A stretch of DNA of 5,273 nucleotides, from assembly GCA_003486725.1 (NCBI GenBank), contig DNGD01000032.1, positions 1,703 through 6,975 of the forward strand. Direction: 5' to 3'. Made by a program: the position numbers and the translations under genes. The notes under the pieces were generated by a model. That model made no database searches, was not told the DNA's origin, and saw nothing but the letters and a program-made list of their open reading frames with translations. Source of the DNA: Rhodospirillaceae bacterium. GTDB lineage: Bacteria; Pseudomonadota; Alphaproteobacteria; UBA9219. Below, piece by piece: positions 1 to 5,273 of the stretch. The stretch's first letter is position 1. Each line of letters starts with the position of its first letter.

Positions 1-1508
1 ATGTGAGAGAACCAGGGGGATTCACAACTGATAGGATACGGAATAGAGACGGTGAGTTCGTTCATATTCTAAAAACTGATATTAAGACTCTTCACGCGAG
101 GGCTGCAAAAGAAGGCGTTGCCTCTTTCTACGCGCGCCAGCACAGTGGCTGCGGTGCCATGGCAGCCATCTATGCTTATTGCAGCATGGGGGAAGAGAAG
201 GGGCGTCAGTACTTACTGGATAACTTTAATGAGAGTTTTGTCGAGATGGCGATTGAGCGCCGTTATCTCTACGAGCATGTTCACGATATTGTATATAAAA
301 ACGGAAGCGAACCGGACTTCTCATATTTTGAGAAACGCTATGGCATACCGCTTGACGGCATGGCTGATGATAAGAAGTTTCAAGCATGTATGGCCATGCA
401 CCAAGGCGAAATTGATTATAAAGCTTCGGCAGAAGAATGTAAGAAGTTGGGCGACATAACGACGCCCTTCTACGTTTTTAATCATATGGCCAAGGATGGG
501 CGACGTTATATCCTGACAAAAGTCGGAGAGCCGATGCAGCCTCTCCCCCTACCAACTGACCCAGATTATGAAGAAAGGCTTTTGCAAATTGCCAAGCATT
601 TACCCGCGCAAACGTGGGCCGAAATTCGTGTTGAATCTATTGCTCAGCATGAATGGGCAAAGAAGAATGAAGAAAACAAAGCGCTGAACCGGAATGACAA
701 CACCAAAAAGCAAGCCCCAGTGAATGGAGTCATCGCCTCGACCAATGCGCTATCGGATCCCCCGGATATAAATGTTGATGAGTCGGGAGATACTTTCTCA
801 CTGAAACAGTTAGGGGGTGTGGTGTCTGCTCCGAACGGACGCCCACTCACAGCTCTTGATCGATATCTTGGGTTGTTGCGTCACTACCGAGGTACTAGTG
901 AGCAAGACCCCGGAGTCAATGTCGTCCAAATACGGCAAATGAGCGGTGGGGAATTAATTGACGCAATCTACGACTTTAACGCTGGAGCGGGAAAGGCGAA
1001 GGCGCTTGTAGAAGGAACGGAAGATTTAATCGTTGATAAGGCGCGAGAGTCTTCATACCTCTACAACAAAGTTATGATTAACCTCAAAGATGATGATGGG
1101 TTCTCCTATAAAAAGGATGTTTTCTCGCACTACAAGAGCATGGGCCTTCCCTTGCAGGACATGAAGAACTCTGAGGATCACAAAACATTCGAAGCCAACT
1201 TTAAGAAATGTATTGCTGCAGAACTTGGATTGGCAACCTACCGTGCGGTTAGGTCAATGTATGATGCGGACGTTAAAGACAAAATGAACGACCCAAATAC
1301 AAACAAGGATGAAGAATTGTTCGTATATCCTGAGCCCGTACTGTTCTACATGCTCGAAAATGGTCAGCGGCTCGTCCTTTGTGGAAAAGCCGATAAGTTT
1401 GCGGCTCTTCCCAAGGTGGATAATGGCGGTGTTGTTCCGACACCCCAACCCCCTGCAACCTCGCCCAAGGCGGCAGCGGTAGAAACAACAAAGCACAAGT
1501 TCGGATAA
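1..1508 (+). CDS. Two-repeat protein of unknown function, possibly degenerate DsbA-like (5' end probably outside window)
   Basis: The frame is open from the left edge to a TAA at 1506-1508. A GTG at position 3 is the only start-like codon near the edge, and the first internal Met is residue 53 (counting from that GTG), so the true start is probably upstream. I do not recognise the protein by name. It holds two diverged copies of one domain, about residues 25-180 and 283-472. Shared landmarks in order are RQxSG...AIY (45-57 and 311-323), YLY (88-90 and 352-354), G[IL]PL..M (114-120 and 381-387), FxxC[MI]A (126-131 and 400-405), and a proline-led strand pair ending in G.R..[IV]L (155-171 and 445-459). 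A charged, low-complexity linker (about 215-260) joins them, and a Pro/Ala-rich tail follows (479-501). The helix, 'TTPFYVFN' and DG-turn layout recalls the C-terminal part of DsbA-like thioredoxin folds, with P155 as the cis-proline. Copy 2 has no CxxC where one would be expected, so redox activity is doubtful. No transmembrane segment is visible. The gene is AT-richer than its neighbours. Being a real gene is well supported; the fold is inference. Confidence 0.8.
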   Translation, partial: VREPGGFTTDRIRNRDGEFVHILKTDIKTLHARAAKEGVASFYARQHSGCGAMAAIYAYCSMGEEKGRQYLLDNFNESFVEMAIERRYLYEHVHDIVYKNGSEPDFSYFEKRYGIPLDGMADDKKFQACMAMHQGEIDYKASAEECKKLGDITTPFYVFNHMAKDGRRYILTKVGEPMQPLPLPTDPDYEERLLQIAKHLPAQTWAEIRVESIAQHEWAKKNEENKALNRNDNTKKQAPVNGVIASTNALSDPPDINVDESGDTFSLKQLGGVVSAPNGRPLTALDRYLGLLRHYRGTSEQDPGVNVVQIRQMSGGELIDAIYDFNAGAGKAKALVEGTEDLIVDKARESSYLYNKVMINLKDDDGFSYKKDVFSHYKSMGLPLQDMKNSEDHKTFEANFKKCIAAELGLATYRAVRSMYDADVKDKMNDPNTNKDEELFVYPEPVLFYMLENGQRLVLCGKADKFAALPKVDNGGVVPTPQPPATSPKAAAVETTKHKFG

Positions 1509-1567
1509 TATACGCAGTGGATAGTCGATTCTAACAGGTCGAATTATTCTCGATAATAAAACCTGAT

Positions 1568-1601
1568 AAAAAAGGCCGGACTTTGCAGTCCGGCCTTTTT
1601 T
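1568..1601. terminator. Bidirectional rho-independent terminator
   Basis: This is a perfect inverted repeat. GGCCGGACT (1574-1582) and AGTCCGGCC (1587-1595) form a nine-pair GC-rich stem around the loop TTGC. Six A's (1568-1573) and six T's (1596-1601) flank it and can extend the stem to 15 pairs. The T-tract serves as the U-run for plus-strand transcripts and the A-tract does so for minus-strand transcripts. It lies 60 bases past the stop of the plus-strand gene and about 65 bases past the stop of the DUF465 gene, so it probably ends both convergent units. Confidence 0.95.
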
Positions 1602-1606
1602 CGTTG

Positions 1607-1628
1607 CGCGCCACCTGTAAGGGGCGCG
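1607..1628. repeat. Short GC-rich hairpin beside the terminator
   Basis: CGCGCC (1607-1612) pairs with GGCGCG (1623-1628), and CCT (1614-1616) with AGG (1620-1622). The loop is GTA and one A (1613) bulges. No T-run directly follows on either strand, so it is not a classic terminator by itself. It lies between the end of the DUF465 gene and the bidirectional terminator, so it would sit in that gene's 3' untranslated RNA, where it might stabilise the 3' end. The role is inference; only the pairing is seen. The rest of 1509-1665 shows nothing else I can support. Confidence 0.4.
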
Positions 1629-1665
1629 ATCAGGTGTTGGATTTAATTTTTTCGACGAGAGAGTT

Positions 1666-1845
1666 CTATGCTGCGACTCCTTGCGCTTCCAAGCGGAGGA
1701 TCTCTTCCTTTAAGGAGAGTTTGTCGCGTTTCAGTTTGGTAGCTTTGACTTCGTCTTTGGCTGGTCTGGCTTCTTCAAGGTGGAGTTGCTCTTCGATTTC
1801 TGCGTGGCGTTTTTTCAAGGACTCGATACGCTGCGTAAAGGGCAT
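1666..1845 (-). CDS. Small DUF465 / YdcH-family protein
   Basis: This encodes 59 residues beginning MPFTQRIESL. It carries the family pattern along nearly its whole length: L10, RH (13-14), an acidic helix, E24, RP (27-28), D31, then T36-LKR-KL (36-43), LKEEI (45-49) and L52. The family consists of short helical-hairpin proteins common in proteobacteria; their biochemical role is not well established and I propose none. The frame stays open upstream to an ATG at 1957-1959, but ATG 1843-1845 is chosen because the family alignment starts there, a good ribosome-binding site (AGGAGA, 1851-1856) precedes it, and the extra 38 residues look like translated spacer. The gene follows the phosphofructokinase on the same strand after 98 bases and is followed by the terminator at 1568-1601. 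It is the last gene of the minus-strand unit, or a separate short unit. Confidence 0.87.
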   Translation of the reverse strand: MPFTQRIESLKKRHAEIEEQLHLEEARPAKDEVKATKLKRDKLSLKEEILRLEAQGVAA

Positions 1846-1850
1846 AGGCT

Positions 1851-1856
1851 TCTCCT
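1851..1856 (-). promoter_or_regulatory. Ribosome-binding site of the DUF465 gene
   Basis: Read on the minus strand the bases are AGGAGA, and five bases (AGCCT) separate them from ATG 1843-1845. This is a strong Shine-Dalgarno match at normal spacing. It decides the start in favour of the 59-residue protein over the longer open frame. Confidence 0.8.
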
Positions 1857-1891
1857 TTTTTGATAAACTGATGCTATCGTCACGAACCTCC

Positions 1892-1897
1892 AGTATA
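1892..1897 (-). promoter_or_regulatory. Possible -10 element (TATACT) ahead of the DUF465 gene
   Basis: On the minus strand TATACT matches the sigma-70 -10 consensus at five of six positions. It lies in the AT-rich part of the 98-base gap after the phosphofructokinase stop. Initiation about seven bases downstream would give a leader of roughly 40 bases containing the AGGAGA site. No convincing -35 hexamer is found at 16-18 bases spacing, so this may be chance in an AT-rich spacer. Confidence 0.28.
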
Positions 1898-1943
1898 CCT
1901 GAAAATTGTGAAAAAATCATAACAAAAGGAAAAGAGAAGGGGA

Positions 1944-3029
1944 TTAATCGCCCAGACAAATCCCAAGGCCGCGCGCGGTTTTGACGAGCGATCCATTGGC
2001 ATCAACAACTTGGTAATTGTTAATGGCTTCAAGGATTGGAACATCAACAACTTGCCTGTTCGACCAAGCGACCATGCGGTCGTATTGACCGGTGCGGATG
2101 AGCTCCACGGCATGCACGCCAAAGGCCGAGGCCAACATGCGGTCTTGCGCGCTGGGTTGCCCGCCGCGTTGCACATGGCCCAAAACGGTCACGCGTGTTT
2201 CGGCCTGACACAGGTTCGATATTTCTGCGCCAATATAATGACCAATACCGCCAAGGCGTTGCTGGCCGCCGAAGAAAGAAACCATCAGCGTCTCGCCGTT
2301 CACGGTCTTGACCGCTTCGGAAACGACGACGAGGGCGAAGTTGCGCCCATTTTCGCGGATGGATTTGATGTGCGCGGCGATCTTGTCGAGCGAATAGGGA
2401 ATTTCGGGAATCAGAATCACGTCCGCGCCGCCTGCGATGCCCGCCGCCAGCGCAATGTGCCCAGCGTCGCGCCCCATGACCTCCAGAACCATGATACGGT
2501 CGTGGCTGGCTGCCGTGGGTTGCAGGCGATCCAGTGCCTCTGTAGCGACGGATACAGCCGTATCAAAGCCGATCGAGGTTTCCGTTTTGCCCAGATCGTT
2601 ATCGATGGTTTTGGGAATGCCGATCAGCGGGAAATTGCCTTGCTGCGCGAGTTTGCGCAGGATAGCCAGCGATCCATCGCCTCCCACGCCGATCATGGCA
2701 TCGCAGCCAAGCGTGCGGAAGCCTTCGATAATCGTCTCGGACATGTCCTTGGTTGAGCCGTCAGCCATCGGATAGGCGAAGGGGTTGCCCTTGTTGGTCG
2801 TGCCCAGCACGGTACCGCCTTGGCGCAGCATCGTGGCGCTGACATCGGCCAGCGTCAGTTGCCGTGCGCGGATGGGGCGCTCGATAAGCCCTTGGGTGCC
2901 GTCTTCGATGCCGAAGACTTCCCAGCCGAGCGTGTGGGCGTGCATGACAACGGCGCGAATGACGGCGTTAAGGCCGGCGCAGTCGCCGCCGCTGGTTAGA
3001 AGGGCAATGCGTCTTTTCTCTGATCCCAT
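1944..3029 (-). CDS. pfkA: 6-phosphofructokinase, ATP-type signature, mixed-substrate (group III-like)
   Basis: Cytoplasmic glycolytic enzyme that phosphorylates fructose 6-phosphate to fructose 1,6-bisphosphate. The 361 residues span the whole family fold. In order: TSGGDCAGLN (12-21) in the N-terminal nucleotide-binding loop; GGDGS (116-120); PKTIDND (139-145) with the expected catalytic base D143; MGRDAG (185-190), a sugar-phosphate-binding loop; PEIPY (208-212); and LGHVQRGG (283-290) followed by DRMLAS (296-301). Family knowledge: residues matching E. coli PfkA positions 104 and 124 tend to report the phosphoryl donor. Here they are Gly119 and Lys140. Gly at the first favours ATP, whereas Lys at the second is common in pyrophosphate enzymes and in group III ATP enzymes, so ATP is the likelier donor. 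Length suits group III. ATG 3027-3029 is chosen because the conserved fold begins seven residues later and AAAGG (3039-3043) precedes it. It starts 12 bases after the coiled-coil gene, implying one operon. I see no truncation or frameshift. Confidence 0.95.
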   Translation of the reverse strand: MGSEKRRIALLTSGGDCAGLNAVIRAVVMHAHTLGWEVFGIEDGTQGLIERPIRARQLTLADVSATMLRQGGTVLGTTNKGNPFAYPMADGSTKDMSETIIEGFRTLGCDAMIGVGGDGSLAILRKLAQQGNFPLIGIPKTIDNDLGKTETSIGFDTAVSVATEALDRLQPTAASHDRIMVLEVMGRDAGHIALAAGIAGGADVILIPEIPYSLDKIAAHIKSIRENGRNFALVVVSEAVKTVNGETLMVSFFGGQQRLGGIGHYIGAEISNLCQAETRVTVLGHVQRGGQPSAQDRMLASAFGVHAVELIRTGQYDRMVAWSNRQVVDVPILEAINNYQVVDANGSLVKTARGLGICLGD

Positions 3030-3038
3030 GACTTGATG

Positions 3039-3043
3039 CCTTT
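3039..3043 (-). promoter_or_regulatory. Ribosome-binding site of pfkA, overlapping the upstream stop codon
   Basis: On the minus strand the junction reads TAAAGG: the TAA stop of the coiled-coil gene (3042-3044) shares two A's with AAAGG. Nine bases then lead to the pfkA ATG. The match is moderate and the spacing a little long. The overlap suggests translational coupling of the two genes, which is inference. Confidence 0.55.
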
Positions 3044-5273
3044 AGCTTATTTTCTTGAGGCTGTTGATCGCCTTTTGTTGAAGCGAGCCGTCAACCGCGT
3101 CGCTCATCGCGTCGCCAGCGCCGGAGAGCTGGTGCATAATGTTTTCCAGCGAGCCAAGCAGATCATCGCCCTGAAGCTTCAGCGTGACGCGCATGCGGTC
3201 GGTGCGTTGCTGCATTTCGTCGATTGCCTTGGTCATCGAGGTGATCTGGTCTTGCGAGCTTACGACACTGTTGTTCACGCGGCCCACCTGATCGGCATAG
3301 GCTTGAGAAACAGACTGGATAATGCCCGTCACCGTCTGACCGCCTTCGGCCAGCGCGCGCATCTGCTTTTCAACTTGCACGGCGACTTCGCCCAGCTTGC
3401 TGACAGCCGCTTCGCTGACATTGTCGGCCAGAACGCGCGTGGAGTTCAAACGCTCCGCGACGCCGCCCAGATGCGAGAAGGCCTGTTGCATATGGCCGAC
3501 AAGATCGCCTTCATAGCGCTTGATGCCTTCGCTGGCGTTGCCCAAACGGGAGAGGAGCGTATCAATCTGATCGCCAAAGCCGCCCAGCAGCTTCGCCACT
3601 TCCTCGGTCGCGACGCGCATACGCGCAGTACGGTCGGTCAGCTGGTTGGCCGTTTCCTTGCTGGTGTGATCGAAGCGAACCGCGATCTTTTCAACGTCGA
3701 CAACGGTGCCCGCCATCGCCGCGCGAAGGCTGGTGCCTGTGCGATCAAGCTGCGCGGTGATTTGCATCAGGCCGCGGTTGATATCGTCGATCTGCGTTTG
3801 CACGCCGCCACGGACGCGCTCCAGCTGTTCGCGGAAGTTCTGGCTGGCGCCCGTCATCTGGCCTTCGGCCTTTTCGGTCATCGTGACCAGCATTTCGACC
3901 TGCTTCGACAGATTGTCGCCGGCAGAAGCCAGACGCTGCGTTGTCGCGCCAGCGCGCGCTTCGATAACCTCGAATTCGCGGGCCAGTTTGCTTGCCGTCG
4001 TTTGCGTATCGTCGCGCAGCTTGTCCAAACGTTCGCTGGCAGCTGTGAGTTGCGTAATGGTGGCCGAGGCGTTCTCAACCAGTTCCTTTTGCTCGTCGCT
4101 GAGAGCGGCGGTGCCAGCCTTGATCGATTCAACCTGCAACTTCAGCGCTTCGTTGAAGAGGCGTAGCGTTGTGTCGGCGGTTTCAACGACGCCGGACAGA
4201 TGCTTGGCTTCGTCCATCATCGTGTCGCGCGCCGCGCCTGCCGTGCTGATGCAACGGTCGGCGCTCTTGACCATCGCGTCCGCGATGTCGCCCGTATCGG
4301 CCTTGAACGCCTTGGCGGCGGCTTCGATTTCCTTGGCGCTGCGACCCAAAAGGTTGGGCAGCTGCAGCGTTTCCTGACGGACCAGATCGGCGGCACCCGT
4401 GAGCGCGGATTCCGACGAAGACAGGTTCGCGCGCAGAGCATCGCTCTGGATGGCCAGCGCAGAGCCAGCACCCATCACTTGTTCCACGGCCTTTTGCGAC
4501 AGTTCGGCGATCACGAGCAATTCCTTTTCCAAGGTGGTGCGCGTGTCGGTCAAACGAGCCGTCGCTTTTTCGACGATGGCGCGGGTCTCGCGATCGCTCT
4601 CCGTCATCGTGGAGATCAGTGTGACCAGTTGCGTCGTGGAGTTCTCGGCAGTTTCGGCCAAACGCAAACCGTGCTTTTCGGTCATATCGCTGGCATCGAC
4701 GATCAGTTTGACGCTTTCCGCAATCTTGTCGTTGACGAGGCCGATATTTTCATGCGCCTGCGTCGAGAGAGAGGCCAGCGTTTCCGCCTGTTTTTGCAGG
4801 GTTTCGCTGGTGGTCTTGGCGATGGTCGAGAAATCAAGCGCTGATTTATCCATCACGCCCGCGACAGAGCCGCTCTGCTGTTTCATCTGGCCGACGGTGG
4901 CGTCAAGCTGCGCGACTACGGTGCGAACCTGATCGATCATCTTGTCGGTTTCTTCGCGCATGGATTCGCGGATTTCCTTGGCTTCGCCATGCAGATTGCC
5001 GGTTGCCTTCAGCATGTCGCGGATTTGCTCTTCCGCTTGCTTGGTGTGTTGGCCGATGGTCAGCGCTTCTTCGCCGAGGCCACTGCTGGCCGAGCGGATG
5101 GAGGCAAGCGCGTTTTGCGTTTGCTCGTCCAGTGTTTCCATCTGGCGCGTGATCTGGCTCGTGCTATCGCCAATACGTGCCGCGCTGCGTTCGGCGGCGG
5201 CCGAGGTTTCGTCCTGCGCCAAGGTCAAACGGGTCACCATGGTGCCCAGCATTTCGCGCTGGATATCCAGTGC
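3042..5273 (-). CDS. Long alpha-helical coiled-coil protein, function unknown (N-terminus outside window)
   Basis: The frame is open to the right edge (743 residues visible) and ends at TAA 3042-3044. An in-frame ATG exists at 5250-5252, but the codons before it also read well (ALDIQRE), so the start is probably beyond the window. Residues are numbered from that ATG. The visible part is nearly all predicted helix: rich in Ala, Glu, Gln, Thr, Ser and Leu, with one proline (P299), one cysteine (C334), no tryptophan and few aromatics. Hydrophobic residues recur every three or four positions, as in coiled coils. No transmembrane segment, nucleotide-binding loop or enzyme motif appears. The style resembles long filament-like or polar-scaffold coiled coils, and generic profile hits to apolipoprotein-like or chemoreceptor-like helices would be expected without homology. 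The conserved chemoreceptor hairpin tip is not seen. A membrane anchor may lie in the missing N-terminus. The C-terminus ends in a basic stretch, KAINSLKKIS. It is the first visible gene of the unit leading into pfkA. Confidence 0.85.
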   Translation of the reverse strand, partial: ALDIQREMLGTMVTRLTLAQDETSAAAERSAARIGDSTSQITRQMETLDEQTQNALASIRSASSGLGEEALTIGQHTKQAEEQIRDMLKATGNLHGEAKEIRESMREETDKMIDQVRTVVAQLDATVGQMKQQSGSVAGVMDKSALDFSTIAKTTSETLQKQAETLASLSTQAHENIGLVNDKIAESVKLIVDASDMTEKHGLRLAETAENSTTQLVTLISTMTESDRETRAIVEKATARLTDTRTTLEKELLVIAELSQKAVEQVMGAGSALAIQSDALRANLSSSESALTGAADLVRQETLQLPNLLGRSAKEIEAAAKAFKADTGDIADAMVKSADRCISTAGAARDTMMDEAKHLSGVVETADTTLRLFNEALKLQVESIKAGTAALSDEQKELVENASATITQLTAASERLDKLRDDTQTTASKLAREFEVIEARAGATTQRLASAGDNLSKQVEMLVTMTEKAEGQMTGASQNFREQLERVRGGVQTQIDDINRGLMQITAQLDRTGTSLRAAMAGTVVDVEKIAVRFDHTSKETANQLTDRTARMRVATEEVAKLLGGFGDQIDTLLSRLGNASEGIKRYEGDLVGHMQQAFSHLGGVAERLNSTRVLADNVSEAAVSKLGEVAVQVEKQMRALAEGGQTVTGIIQSVSQAYADQVGRVNNSVVSSQDQITSMTKAIDEMQQRTDRMRVTLKLQGDDLLGSLENIMHQLSGAGDAMSDAVDGSLQQKAINSLKKIS

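Noticed and set aside
118..459. A 113-codon plus-strand open frame inside the first gene
   Set aside because: It lies in another frame of a longer gene whose internal repeat motifs confirm the main frame as the coding one.
1666..1959. A longer 97-residue version of the DUF465 protein starting at 1959
   Set aside because: The extra 38 residues overlap the end of pfkA, match nothing in the family, and lie upstream of a strong ribosome-binding site placed for the ATG at 1843-1845.
1583..1984. A 133-codon plus-strand open frame across the terminator and the DUF465 gene
   Set aside because: It begins inside the terminator loop, is antisense to the DUF465 gene and the end of pfkA, and has no protein motif.
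2010..2756. A 248-codon plus-strand open frame opposite pfkA
   Set aside because: It is fully antisense to a strongly supported phosphofructokinase and shows no family motif of its own.
3033..4166. A 377-codon plus-strand open frame opposite the coiled-coil gene
   Set aside because: It mirrors the minus-strand coding sequence and is kept open by GC-rich codon bias. Its translation is rich in Arg, His and Ala with no recognisable motif, while the minus strand reads as a coherent coiled coil.
4200..4932. Overlapping plus-strand open frames (4200-4844 and 4399-4932) opposite the coiled-coil gene
   Set aside because: Both are antisense shadows in different frames with biased composition (Arg/Phe/Gly or Ser/Val/Ala). 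No ribosome-binding site or motif supports either.
3042..5273. Reading the coiled-coil protein as a methyl-accepting chemotaxis protein
   Set aside because: The Ala/Glu/Gln-rich helices look similar, but the highly conserved chemoreceptor hairpin-tip motif is not found, and the visible helix is too long and uninterrupted for a usual receptor signalling domain.

Overview
The window has two unlike halves that converge on a strong terminator near 1568-1601. The right half and centre (about 1666-5273, minus strand) read in order as a long coiled-coil protein cut off by the window edge, a 6-phosphofructokinase, and a small DUF465/YdcH-type protein. The left half (about 1-1508, plus strand) is one gene for a protein I cannot name, made of two diverged copies of the same domain.

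The organism looks like a Gram-negative bacterium, probably a proteobacterium and perhaps an alphaproteobacterium. The grounds are the DUF465-type protein, the 'mixed-substrate' (group III-like) phosphofructokinase, and a GC-rich coding style in the minus-strand genes. This placement is inference, because the window holds no rRNA or phylogenetic marker.

The coiled-coil gene and the phosphofructokinase gene are 12 bases apart, and the ribosome-binding site of the second overlaps the stop codon of the first, so they are very likely co-transcribed. The DUF465 gene follows after 98 bases, with its own good ribosome-binding site and a possible weak promoter. The perfect hairpin at 1568-1601 has an A-tract on one side and a T-tract on the other, so it can end transcription from both directions.

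The plus-strand gene is clearly poorer in GC than its neighbours: hand counts of four 60-base lines give about 44%, against about 60% for four lines on the minus-strand side. Its two halves share an ordered set of motifs. Their layout resembles the helical insert plus cis-proline strand of DsbA-like thioredoxin-fold proteins, but the second copy has no CxxC active site, and the matching part of the first copy lies at or beyond the window edge. This is the least ordinary object in the window. Nothing resembling a CRISPR array, tRNA, rRNA, insertion sequence or phage module was seen.
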